Source: Plasmopara viticola (taxonomy: Eukaryota > Oomycota > Peronosporomycetes > Peronosporales > Peronosporaceae). Taken from it: a stretch of 64,000 nt of DNA. Shown here piece by piece: positions 12,493-24,592 of the stretch. The position numbers and the translations under genes are program-made. Location: positions 372,001 to 436,000 of the forward strand of contig MBPM02000047.1 of NCBI GenBank assembly GCA_001695595.3. The letters are read 5' to 3'. Position 1 is the first letter of the stretch. Every line of letters begins with the position of its first letter. Below the pieces are notes generated by a model. It was not told the DNA's origin. It saw nothing but the letters and a program-made list of their open reading frames with translations, and searched no databases.

Positions 12493-15400
12493 TTTCTATC
12501 TTTACTTTTCGGCTTTTCGGGTATTGGTACCGGTACTCGCTAGCGCAACTTCACAAAACTGGCCATCAGCATACACTTTTAATATTGCTTCAGCCTTTCA
12601 TCAAGAATGACAGGTACATGATACAGCAGTGATTATCGAGAAGGATATTGCTTAAACATGAGCAATCTAGATCTTGGCGAGAAAGCATATTCCACAAGAA
12701 GGTGGCACAGGTCCACAGAGCAAAGTAATTACTGAAGGTTCACAGGTGGATATCAAAGAACCACCGAGAGCGGATAGAGGAGTTTTAACTCAAGCAGAAT
12801 GGGAATACAATACAAAATTCAATCGTTGGGCGTTACGAACGACTCTTGGTTGACGAAGAAACCATATTTACAAATATAAATGAAATGGTAGCTGAATTGC
12901 AGAGGTTATGCTTTGACTATTGAAGTTGCCAAATGTGTCAGAGTGACTAAACATCCAAGAATTCGAGCTACAGAATTCTTGAATAATCAAAAGCCAGAAG
13001 TACCTCAAAGGTGGTGATTTAAAAGATGAAATCCCTTTTTTTTAAAATAAGACATCCCTTGTTTCGCTTGGATAAGACTTGAGACAGCTAGAGCTGGGCT
13101 TGTAAACTCCGAAGGACCGTCAATTATTCATTAAATGAATACAGATGTGGTGTCCGAAGCTTTTGGAGATTATGCACGGAATTTTCCTCCTTCATAAAAA
13201 GCGATGTGAGCTCATTTATGCCTTCCTAGTCATTAAGCCAAAAACCGGCATGCTATGGAAGTCTTCCACCGTAAGAGTATCGACCCTTAGCAAACTCCCA
13301 CCTTGGCCTTTAGTAATAATCATTTGACAAGTCCAGTACACAATACAATGTGCACCAGAACGTGTCATTCAATACATTCTTTTTTTAACAAGTGTATGTG
13401 CAGGTTGTTAATTTGTTGAGCATAAATTACTCGCAATAATCTGTTCGATTTTTAGACGCAGAAAGTCGGTGACGCTCGAAAAAATCGTGGATCCTGGTGC
13501 ACAACAAGCACCCAATCAAGATTTATATATAGTTCAATACTCAAGTATTTGAAATGTACTTTATAGCTCGGGCAGCACATGCTTCGGTTATTCTAGTGGT
13601 AGTATCTACTGTGATGTTAAAGCTAGTATAACTGAGAAAAAACCTCAAAGAGAAAGGTAGGCATAGCCACCTAAGCGTTCATTGACACAGACGCCACGTG
13701 TGTGGCATTCACAATCTTTATTCCTGGGATGACTTGTGAAAAAGTGGGTTCGCGCCCTCAAAACGGCTTCAACAAAGTGTTTTCTGGCCTGATCATACGT
13801 TCAGATAGAGTTGAGAGCAGCGTTCCTTCCACCGATGTTTGAAATCAGCCAGCGCTCACACTCTTTGCCTGCAGGCAAAGAAGAGTTTACTCTGAGAAGT
13901 ATATTAATAGTTAAGAAATTTGAGTGCATTCACTAAAACAGCGCCACCTTTCGATCAAATCAAGGTGAAAGCGGTTGTGGACAGACCAAGGATAATCCCA
14001 CACTCAACCCTTTTGGAGAGGTACAGCCACATGCAGAATTTAGTCGATGTAATTCCGTTGATGGCCAGCTCCTTCAACCTACAAGACTGCAACACCTGTA
14101 CGCCAAGCGCTGCTGAGCAAACAGTGTTTGCTGCTTCGACTGCGACAAACAATATCACATTTTTCATGCCTATTCCGAGGGTTGTCGAATTTGTGAGCAT
14201 TTGTCTTGCCCATAGGTTTAGAAGGTCGCTATCCAGATTTGTGCCCCTGTACGCCCTTAGAAACAGGGAAGTGTAGGCTTCAGAGAGGGCTGCTGGAGAA
14301 GGGTTAGACTCTCAATATGAGTGTCTAGTTGATACACCATGAAAATTTTGTCTTTGAGAGCTTGTCAGAAATTAGAAGAGTGGTATCAGTGGTGAACGGA
14401 CGCGAATGTCCGAAATGTTTCAAGTTTGGGTGCGTCGAACATTTCCATTCTCCATCAAACGATTACGGTTGACCCTAACTGATGCTTTGGGAGAGAGCAA
14501 CAGATACAAGTGAATTTCAAATAAGATACTAAATAAACGGTCCAAGACGCTCCTAACGTCAAAGTACCTGTTAAGCTAATATAAAAATCATGTCAGCATG
14601 AAGATTTTTCTTTATCTCGACATGAGCAAGTCTGACTGTATTTTTGTATGCCGTGTTAGAAATAAAAAGCTCGAATCTGTCTGTAAAAGAAGGCCATATA
14701 TGCTGGCTGCCCAATCCAGGGCTTCGGCGAGTCATGCTTCACCTTTGTTTTACATACAATTTTTGTCGGCATGTACACTTTTAATGTAAGAACGGAAGTA
14801 GACGGAAGGACGTGCTTAAGGCATTGTTTATTGGGTACTCAATTTTTTCTAGTAGCACTAACTGCTGAAAAGCTAAGGTAGCTTTTTAATTGTAAAGAGC
14901 AAAAGGTTGCAAAGATACACAGTGGTGTCATTGAAACATTTAAAATAAACGTGAATGCGGGAGATAGGTGTGCAAGGAAAGAGCGAGGATGCGTCGCTAT
15001 GCGTGTCGCGAATGTTTTCTTGGCTAATAAGAACCAGACGCCTTGCCTAAAAAAATAGATCTTTGATTGGTTGGCGTATCGCGGCAGGTGCTCTCCAATT
15101 AAAGAACCCGCAAGATATGCCAAAGCTGGTGAACCTCATAGAAGCTTCTAAGCTCTCGGCTGAGTTGACAGCCGTTTATATCTCAAAGATCGAAGACCTC
15201 TATAAAGGACAACATTTCATTCATCACTTAATTTTAAGATGCCTCGAATTAGCGTTATCGAGAGCGCACGTTGCATTTTGGCTATGGGGTCATATTTAAG
15301 CCCAAAATTTAGTATGATGTCTGTGAGATTAATTTTTTATATGCGGTTTTTAAACAAAATTTATCAATATTTTCATTAGATGACGATCCGAGGCACGAAG

Positions 15401-18400
15401 TTGACATCGTGCCATGCACGTAATTGTGCCACTGGTCGCAAGCCACAAGACCACTGTAAGTTCTGTGATGCCTTCATCAACGGAAGGACGGGAGTTGAGA
15501 TTCGTGCACTCGCCGTCAATTTTTTGCGCTCGATAATCAAGCAGGAAAGGGTCGCTGGGATGATTTTTACAATCGTTAAGCAGTGGCGCGGTGCCTCCAC
15601 AAGTTCTTATTCCAAGGAAAAATGTGTTTTCTAATAACATGGGTTGATGCACGTTGTATAGTGCGCAAGTCAGCTACTACCAAATTCGAATGACGAAGAG
15701 TACTTCAAAACATGTGGCAATTGATACGCCAAAAGCATTCTATCAGAGTGCTAATTGATACCACAAGGGCTATCAAACACCCTGACAGCGTATAAGCATT
15801 TGAGCATGTAGGTATTTCGACCATTATGGGCATACGATCGGACATATTTGTCGATATATTTATAAAAAAGCGCTTTAAAGTTGACCAGTCGGCTTTTAAG
15901 ACTTACTTGTATCACCGTGGGCAAGTTTTGAAAGCGGTGATGATCATAAGCGTTATGCCAAAGTCGAAAAGCGTGGCTTTGCACCAAAGATGACAAAGGA
16001 GCTCGGGTAGAAATTAGTCTTATAAGGATAAACAAAATTCGGAAAGTGAAAGCTACTTCGACTTGGCCTGCGGCACATTGCCATATATCAAAATCATGAA
16101 TTAGCCTCATTCAACTTTTCGCATGACTACAGTGCTGGCAGAGACGGCACATGGCTGCTTTGATAGCCTTGGGAAAAGCCTTAAGTAGGACTTTGGTCTA
16201 CCTTTGCCAGACACGACATATAGTCGCTTGCAATTCTTTCGACTACGCCATCAGCTGTATGAATTTGCAGCTCGATGAGGATGGTCGTAAGGAAGTCATA
16301 TCGTTAGTGCAAGCCAGAATACTTTTCTCAAGACAAGAAATTACTTGCCGTGAAGTATCACTGATAAGACCCTGAGTAGTTTAAAGTCATTTGTTTTTAT
16401 TTAGACCGTCCACAGCGGTAATATACCTGGCGAAGAGCAGGATGGTCGTCATTTTATGTGAAACATAGTCTCCGCAGTTGTTGGAAATCTTTCAGGCTAT
16501 ACTTTCTTGCCAAAGTGCTTTCGCGCCAGCAAGCCTACGAGTTGACATTGTTTGCACAGTTGTATGCTTCATTGATGACTGAATCCACCAGGCGAACAAA
16601 ACGGATGTCACTTAAGAGTTCTGATCGCAAATCATTTGGCATTTCTTCAAAATGCCTTTTCAAGTCAATCTACGAATCTAAGGCAGTATCAAATGCATCC
16701 CTTATCCAGCCAACAAAAGGTCAGCTGGCTTTTCGCAATTGCAGATAAACATTTCTGTGCAGTAACTGGTCTCAAATTCGACACCTCGGCGGACAAATAA
16801 TTTTCGAGTCTCTTCACTAATGAATTTGAATTTGTTCTTGTCTTTAAGTGCTTGGATAAGGCTAGAGCGTCTAGATCGAGTATATGAAATGGCGTTGCCG
16901 CTGCGTGTTGGCAAATACTGCTTTAACTATTAAAAGATCGCTTGCTGATGACAACAACACACCACATTTAGCCATATTGTCAGACGGAAAGAGTGAAATG
17001 TGTGATCGAAGACACAAGGCACCACATTCGCGGTCAACAAGATAGCGATGGTCGGGTTTGCACTCAGCAATGCATCCACGCATCTACGCTTCTCAATTGC
17101 GAGTCGAGATCCGGTATCTTCGTGTCCAAAAGGCTATGAAAGTTACTACTGCAATACGAGGCAGCCATACAATTTGTTTTTTAGTTCTACTTGCTCGAAC
17201 GTGTGCCCCACGTACTGGCGGCACCCGATCCCTACTATATTAGTGTTGTCATCAACTTCGGGAAAGACAAAGACATGGTCAGACTAACAACTTTCAAACA
17301 GCTTTCAAACTTTGGAGAGGACTGGGCGTGTGAGCCACGGATTTGACTCTTTGATAAGACTCACACGTCTTAAGATAGAAAACCACCCCGTTGAACATTT
17401 GGAGAAGCCGATATACAGTGGAATCGAGAGAGAAAAATTCGGCTTCAATGACCGCTATTAAAAGCTTCGTGTGTCCGATAAGCATAATAATGAGGTGAGT
17501 ACGGGTCGAATGAAGATACCACATATTGGCCATAAAGCTGAAGAATCGAGGGTATTCACTTGAAGCCTGAGGTTGTTAGGAAAGGAGCCGATTTCTTGAC
17601 ACAGTCAGGACATCTCACGATGAGTCGCGTAACGATCAATGCGATTATTAAACTTATTGCGCCATTAAGAACCACCATCCATATGGATTTCTTTACACCA
17701 CTTATTGTAAGATGTATATTTTGCTGACCGCGTCGACATTTGAGAAAATTTTAGCAAGGCCAGCAAATTGAACGGATCGCGGCGTTTTTCATCTCAATAA
17801 ACTATCCACATCAAGTCAGGTGCGCTGGTGACGTTAAGGCGGTGCAACTTCTGCAGCGGTGACGCATCTAATCAGTGTCTCATAGTATATTTGCCTGGCG
17901 AAAAGTCACTAAGCCGTAGAACAGCAACTGGATCTCGCACTATTCTACTATAATCGACTTGTCCGATGCAGCTGCGCGCCCTTTTGTCCTTGATGTACAT
18001 TTAGCCAAATATTCTCCTCGCCGGATCCCTCAAAAGTGGCTTTCGGTTTGCTATTTCATGTCTGCGCTCAATCTCTAGCTCGATCCTTTTTGAGTTACCC
18101 CATCAGCTCTGAACAAGCCGATATGAAAGTGCGAGGAGCTATCACCTGCGTCATAGCCATCCTCAAAGTGGAGGCCATCTCGTTGAAGGCATAATCAGCG
18201 GTCTGGAGCATGATTTACGCCGTGTAAGGGAACAAGTGATGGCTGGTGAAATTTCTCAACTCGAATCGTGTCCATCTCATTACAATGCAAGCCTCAGGCT
18301 CAGCAGTTTCAGTGGTCGGCAATGCCGGTTTTTGGAACTGCTTTTTGAAAGTCAGTCATCAGCACTTTTGCTTCATGCTGCTTGCTCGTTAAATGTGCGT

Positions 18401-18960
18401 CACTAGGTCTGTCCTTGCATAAAGTAAACGACGTGCCGCTGAACATTTAAGACCTATACTAGAGACATTATCGGCAATCTTGAAAGATATATGCTTTAGT
18501 GTACATTGCAGCCGTTTAATTTAAGTTGTGAGATGCTGGGCTAATCCGTGATTATTGCTGACCAAATACTTTTATACGTACCATTCTATTGACGCATAGA
18601 ACATAAAGTAATTGGTCATCTGGAGTAACAATACCATATTGAGTAGGACCTACAGTATTGCATTACAGGTAGTAGACAGATTATTAAACCTAATTGCGCT
18701 CTAAAGTTGGGCACTTATCGTCGATCATGAGATTACTATGAGTTGCTTTAGCATCAATCAACAAAGATGGCGAACGCGCCATCAATACCGACACGATAGG
18801 ATCGTGCGTGCACACTAGCGAGGACCGAATGGTGGAATGTAACCTTTAGGAAATCAATCAAGTTGTGGTACCAGTGGTCGGCCGCAACATACAAAGAGTA
18901 TCAAATCGAAAAGAAGAAACGAATCTAAGTACACCACGTTTACAATCCAAAGTGCCTAGT
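12493..18960. other. gene desert, decayed repeat-like DNA
   Basis: In 6.5 kb I found no domain, no convincing splice series and no conserved motif. Frames such as 13920-14276 (+) with an antisense hydrophobic frame, 15350-15652 (-), 16458-16748 (+) and overlapping minus frames at 16702-17083 are short, unrelated to families I know, and interrupted. The overlapping fragments at 16.5-17.5 kb could be a heavily mutated transposon. A 20-bp palindrome lies at 13862-13881. The phrase gcagaaartcggtgacg occurs at 2640 and again at 13450, hinting at shared dead repeats. Confidence 0.5.
13862..13881. repeat. 20-bp perfect palindrome
   Basis: The bases tctttgcctgcaggcaaaga read the same on both strands and contain a central CCTGCAGG. 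It is isolated in gene-free DNA; no partner copy was seen. Confidence 0.7.
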
Positions 18961-21900
18961 TTAGCAGCTAGGAATTGATTCAGCTTCGCTAATCTTTTCG
19001 TCGTTCACACGAACATCCACGACCCGAAAGCCATCAAAGAACTCCTTGTAGCTAATCACCCCGTCGTGGTTGCTATCCAGATAATTGAGCAATTCTTCAA
19101 TCTGATCGTCCGACAATGGCGAATTCAGGACAACATTAAACGTCTGAATGCCAGTGCGAAAATTGTCACGACTGATGATTCCACTATTGGTTTCGTCAAA
19201 CATCCGAAACGCGTTGCGAATATGAATGCGATGTTGATAAAACACATTCGACACTTGTTGCAAGACTGAATTTTGCCATGTCAAGTCGCCCGAATGGAGC
19301 GCTTCCTGCTCTTTTAAATCTTGTACACTAAAAGCCGTTACAAACTCCTTGTAGTCAATCGAGTGGCCTCCATCCCGGTCCACGGCTGCCATGACACGAT
19401 CCAAAAGGTTCGGCTCAAAAGTAAAGCCCAATTGTTCCAACGCATGCTCGAATTCCCGATGCGACAAGACGCCATCCTGATTCTTGTCAAAGTGATAAAA
19501 GTGATATTGCAACGAGCCCGGACGAGCAAACAGCGCCTTGCCAATCTGCAACAATGCTTTCATTGTTTCCACGTCAAGGTGACTAGCTGGTTGGGGCGTA
19601 AAGGTCGATTGTTCTTCTCCTGGTGACACGCGGCGTGTGAACATGGGTTCAACTTCAGCGGCTGCTTCTTCATCTGTTGAAAGATGCAACGATGTTTCAA
19701 TCGAGTCGGAAACTGGAGACGCTTCTTGACTTTTTGGATCCAAATCCGTAAAAATGACTTCAAACCGCTGCACAAATTCATGAAAATCGATCCGTCCATC
19801 GTTGTTCGTATCGGCTGTACGCATGAGTGCAAAAACTTGCTGGTCGGACAGACCTGTATCCATCTGTTTGAGTGTATTGAAAAACTCTTCGTATTCAATA
19901 AAGCCACTGGAGTCCGTGTCAAATACTTTAAAGGCTTGTTCCATATCGCCAGCACCCATTGCACGATACAGTTTCTTGCAAATCAATGCAATGATACTTT
20001 CCTGCCACCCACTGTTATCCATAGCATCGTTCTCAATGCGATACCGAGATAGAAATTGCGAGTAATTAATGCGTCCTGAAGTCTCATCCGCAAGTTTCGA
20101 TTGGTACGTAAGGAAAGGTAGATCGAGCTGCAATACGGAACGCAGCGCTTCGGCCCAAACTAAGCGCGGAACGGACCCATCTTGTTCGTCGTCATGCTGC
20201 GTAAAGTACCAGTAAAGTGACGCTTTATGGTCACAAATGCGCTCTGCAATCATCCGCAACGTATCTTCCTCTAACAATCCTTGCATCTGAGCTGGCTCCG
20301 GAGCTTTGAACGTGCTTTCATTGATCGAATGAGCATAAAATTGCTGAATTTCGGGATGAAGGTCAGGGCCTAGTGTCAAGAACGCACCCTTGTTCATTTG
20401 CGTTCCACAATACCTAGAAGCGGAAAACAATGTGATCATTCGACCTCCGTGAAGAATTTCAAACCCTTCAAGAACGCATTCATGAGAACGAATAATCAAC
20501 GCAATCTTGTTGACCAAACAAAAGTTGTTCGTGACATTTACGCCAAACTCGACCCCAGCTCCACGTTCCGAAGGTTGACGAAACTGTATCGGACGTGGGT
20601 CACTCCACAACATGTCTTCAAAAAGTTTATCTTCAAAACTCGTTTTGTGAAGCGGTGGTTCACGTTTTCGTGCGATTTTGCGCAAGTGTGCCAGTGTCAC
20701 ATTGTCACGTGAAAAGAGACCACCGTGCACTACAAAGACTTTTTGCTGAAGCACTGCGCAGAGTGGAATTGACTCGAAAAATGATTGAAAGCATTCAAAG
20801 ACATATGCAGGACGATCGAGGTCGTCTTCGATTTTCGTAGAATACTTGGCCCACACTTCATCTTCGAATCCCATCCACGAATTTTGGTTGATGGATTCGT
20901 GGTTTCCACGATTAAGAAACACACTGGTCGGGTACAAGAGTCGAAATAACAAAATGGTCATGACGACTTCGACACCATACAATCCTCGATCGACAAAGTC
21001 CCCATTGAAAAAGTACTTGTTCGTGCGAGTAGGGAGACCATTGATCGAAAAGATGGAAAAGAGATCTTGCAATTGACCGTGAAGATCTCCTACCACTGTG
21101 ATTTTTTCACCTTCGGCAAGTGTAATTTCTTGCAACGTTGGCAACGGAGCAAGTGATTTGACGCCTTCGGTCAGAATTTGCAGCACATATTTATGGTGTA
21201 AAATTGCCGTAGTTTTGAACGAGTCCAAGATCTTTAAGACATTCGAGAGCTCAAGTGGCCAAGTTAAATGAGGTCCCTTGTATTCAGGCTCGATTTTAAT
21301 CTCCGACACGGCCCTTTCGGATAATTTGCGGTTGAAACTCTATTAAAATTATTGACAATCATAAGTTAGCGATACAAGGGTGGAAAAAGACCCAATTAGT
21401 GCTTCCAACCTGTTTTTTCGTCAATTGGGCCAAAGTATGTTCCGCGGCTTTAAATTGTTCCGAGCGTTTGAGATTGAGCTGTTCTTGTGTATTATCCAAT
21501 AGATTCCACGCATGGGAGAAGACGAGGTGCCGAAACTTTTGAGACGCACTGTACCGGCGCCAGACACTTTGCAACACACAAGCTGCTCCATCTTGTTCGG
21601 AAAAGGCCTAATTTGGTTAAAAAAAGAGCACTTTAAGACATGGAATAGGCCATAAATATTGCAATTAAAAAAAGGAGTCTACACTTAGTTGGGTCTTGAC
21701 AACGAAAAGGCCATGCAGTGGCTTGCATTCGAAGAGCCGTGTACCATCCTTTGTAACTCCATCCGTATCGCCACGTGGTCGTGCCAGTTCGACTCCGACG
21801 AGACCAGTGTCGTCAGGAATGTACCGAATGACCTAAATCAGGTTGGAAAGTGAAAAAAGGTGAACAAATTGCCCATTTTGCGACGAGAGAGAACAGGTCA

Positions 21901-21981
21901 CTTTCGCACCCCAGCATCCTTTCCGCGCACGAGCACGCGGGTGCCTACTTCCATGTGGAAGTTGGCGTCTTCTTCTATCAT
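18961..21981 (-). CDS. CAP-Gly / IQ / PPP-phosphatase / EF-hand protein (PPEF/RdgC-like)
   Basis: Four exons, 21981-21910, 21832-21683, 21607-21410 and 21339-18961, all GT-AG with matching phases, give 932 residues. Exons 1-2 encode a CAP-Gly-like domain (about 10-70: VGTRVLVRGKDAG, VIRYIPDDTGLVGVEL, RLFECKPLHGLFV), a fold that binds microtubule/EB C-termini. Exon 3 carries an IQ-like helix (VLQSVWRRYSASQKF), a calmodulin-type site seen in PPEF phosphatases. Exon 4 holds a complete PPP catalytic core: GDLHGQ (about 224), GDFVDRG (253), GNHES (285), VHGGL (about 344), then SASRYCG. Six good EF-hand loops follow at about 614, 650, 758, 794, 855 and 895, plus degenerate ones before them. The long ORF itself begins at GTG, so the upstream exons are needed for an ATG. 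Inferred role: calcium-regulated phosphatase possibly tethered to microtubules. Confidence 0.88.
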
Positions 21982-22117
21982 TGGCAATGATCAAGAGCTC
22001 TGAGTGTCGCAATTGCCACGCACTTGAGTCTGCGTGGTTGAAAATAGGAGTGGAAATGGTGTAAAAAGTAGCGCTTTACACAAAAGGCCATCCCAAACGG
22101 CACACAATAACTCGACA

Positions 22118-23583
22118 ATGGACACTCCGCCATCGGACAGGCAATTGCGGCAGCTCTATGACGCGTTGCTACCCGGTGATACTATCACGACGGACTATCA
22201 ACAGTGGCGGGAGCTCAAGCGGCTCGTTATTGTGCACGGATTACCACGCGATGACAGTCTTTGTTCGTTGCGTGGACGCGTCTGGAAGGCCTTTTTAGGG
22301 GTAGAAAACGATGTGGACATGACCAAATACTCGGCACTTGTGGGGCGAGGAGCGTCCTCCTATGACGGTGACATTCGAAATGACACATTTCGTACTTTTC
22401 GGGGCGATTTGGAATTCGCACAACGCGTACCAGAGGAAAAATTAGTGCGCCTTTTAAATGTGTTCATTAACGAATTAGGGTCAACTCCGTCTGGGGAAGA
22501 GAAACAGGAAGACGGAGATAATGGCCGATGTGGCAACTTGCCGTCGATTCGGTACGTGATAGTTAAAGTTGCCATTGGTGCCAATTGACACGTTTTTGGT
22601 GTGGGTTACTTTGTAAGTAGATATGTGCAGGGCATGAACGTGCTATGTGCCCCGCTTCTGTATGTGCTGCCGGAGCCAGATGCGTACCACATGTTCTGTC
22701 AATTGATCGTGCGGCATTGTCCACATTACATGGCACCGCAGCTCAAAGGTGTCGAGAAAGGTTGTGCACTGGTGGATAAATGTCTACAAACGGTAAGTGT
22801 TTTTGAATGATTGCTATTTGGAATTTGAGTACAATTTTTTCTAAATTGTATTTGTAGCTGGATCCAGATTTGTATTGGCACTTGTCTTCACGTGGCATCA
22901 CAGCGCAAATCTACGCGCTTCCTTTAATCTTGAGTCTTTTCGCTTGCGTCCCGCCATTGCATGAACTTCTTCGAGTCTGGGATGTGGTATAATTGACTCG
23001 TGATCTTTGAGCTTTGAGCGAAAAGTGCTAATTTGTTATTGTTTTTTGCAAACTTTAGCTCTTTGCAGTGGGCGTTCATTTTGTCGTAGTCTTAGCAGTT
23101 GCTCATACGGTGCTACTACGCGAGCAATTGTTAAAACTGTACGTCTTCAAATCTAGCCATTGTCACTGCACGTATAGAAAGAGTTACACGATTATGCGTA
23201 TGGATTGTATCAGAGACATGGACTTGATGAAAGTCTTGAGCTTACGACGCGTGCCGCCTCTGCAGTCCGATTTATTGATATCAATTGCGTTGCAGTTGCT
23301 TCATCGCTTACCAGAGGACCTTTTGTACGAAATTGCGCGCCATCCATTCGCAAATCCGGACGCACCAACGAGTCTGCCGTTTCATCCAAAGACAATTTCA
23401 GCCATCGCGACACAGGTCCGAAAGCAGCAACACGAATTGAGCGAGGCCATGCGAATAGAACGCCGTTCGACGTCGTCTCCAGAGCATTTAATTAAGGATA
23501 AAGCAGCGTGGTCCAAGCAAAGCGCAAGCCCACGAGCCGGGTCGCTCCTGTCGGAACGAAATCGGCCGCCTTGGAAAATTTGA
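22118..23583 (+). CDS. BUB2/Cdc16-like TBC-domain GTPase-activating protein
   Basis: Exons 22118-22551, 22621-22792, 22858-22986 and 23059-23583, all GT-AG, give about 419 residues. The product is almost entirely a TBC domain: LRGRVWKAFLG, the arginine finger IRNDTFRTF, the glutamine finger RYVQGMNVL (created exactly at the first splice junction), and VWDVLFAVGVHF. Both catalytic fingers are present, so GAP activity on a Rab-family GTPase is expected. The short LRGRVWK start and YVQGMNVLCAP match the Bub2/Cdc16 branch, which acts with a Bfa1/Byr4 partner in mitotic exit control. A 39-nt stretch in the last exon (starting after 23138) has GT and AG ends and is divisible by three, so it could be an optional intron. 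It is divergent from the CAP-Gly phosphatase (136 bp between start codons). Confidence 0.82.
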
Positions 23584-23702
23584 ACTTTTGCACAACGTTG
23601 ACTTTGTAAAGTAACAAGGACAAAAATCTTGCAAATTTATAAAATTTGTTATAAACTCGCAATTTTATTCCTTTCCCTTTTGAGAGCCCATAAAATCTAA
23701 TA

Positions 23703-24299
23703 TCACCGACGGAACTTTGGGCGTGCAGCTTTGCGCTCGGCCTTTTCCTTCTTTCTGATCACATCTGGGTCCTCTTTCTGGGTCGTATCCGGCGTGAAGA
23801 CATAATCAAGCAGGACACGGCCGCCGTGGTAAAGAACGTAGCCTGGGATGACGAGGTACACGAGCCAAAAGTAGCTTGAGATCATGAGTCCAGCCTGCAC
23901 AAAGAGCGTCACGATCAATACGTCCATCACGTATCTACAAAGCAATTGGAACCACGTCAGCGTCCCTCGATTTCAATTCAATGAGTTGTAAAGAGCATTC
24001 AACGTACTCACTGCTGCCTCCTTCCTCAGCTGCAGCAATGACCCATGAATAGCAAACGTAGGTAGACAAGGTCTGGAAGAAGTAGCCCACATAGGTCCAC
24101 GTCGTCACCGAGTGAGACTGCCACACAATGCAGTACAAAAAGTACAACACGTTAATGGGCACTATCCATCGTTGTAGCCGTGTGCTGAGCGATGCACTGG
24201 CGCGCTTTGCCTTTTTGGCTGCTTGATTGGCCTGAAGGAAGAGAGCGAAACGTTAATCGACCATACGCATCCAAAGACGTTGGGTAAGGAGAGTACCAT
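23703..24299 (-). CDS. TMEM208/SND2-like ER membrane protein
   Basis: Three exons: 24299-24297 (only the ATG), 24231-24008 and 23934-23703, giving 152 residues. The product starts with a short basic segment (AAKKAKR), has hydrophobic segments in two pairs, an acidic loop, a conserved YVMDVLIVTLFVQ stretch and a C-terminal basic tail rich in Lys/Arg. This is the TMEM208/Snd2 pattern; that family helps insert tail-anchored and other proteins into the ER membrane through the SND route. No other in-frame ATG lies upstream in exon 2, and the ATG-only exon is followed by gtactc and closed by cttcag, which supports the split start codon model. Family lengths are near 150-175 residues, so it looks complete. 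It converges with the BUB2-like gene (119 bp). Confidence 0.82.
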
Positions 24300-24592
24300 T
24301 TATTGTTGGTGGTCGAGTGCTTGTTGCGTACTGCACACAAGCAACGTTTTTTAGTAAAATGTAGGATTTAGAGGTGCAATGCAGAAATAGCGACGGTCGC
24401 GACGAAATCGTGAAAGTAACGGTGGCATCGCCTTTTCATCTTTAAACTATTCGACGCCTTGACGTACCATTCCTCTCCTACTGATCTGGATCCTCCCATT
24501 CTTTTATACGCTTTGTGCCTTTGGAGTAAACGGTTTGACGATTGCCAGTCACATTGTTGGTGCTCGAATCAAATTGAGATTGTTTTCGAACG

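Noticed and set aside
13920..14276. 118-codon plus frame and antisense hydrophobic frame
   Set aside because: Unrecognised in both directions and with no supporting context; more likely chance or relic.
15350..15652. 100-codon minus frame with Cys and Gly that first looked like an enzyme fragment
   Set aside because: A similar open frame exists on the opposite strand, no family pattern holds, and no neighbouring exon extends it.
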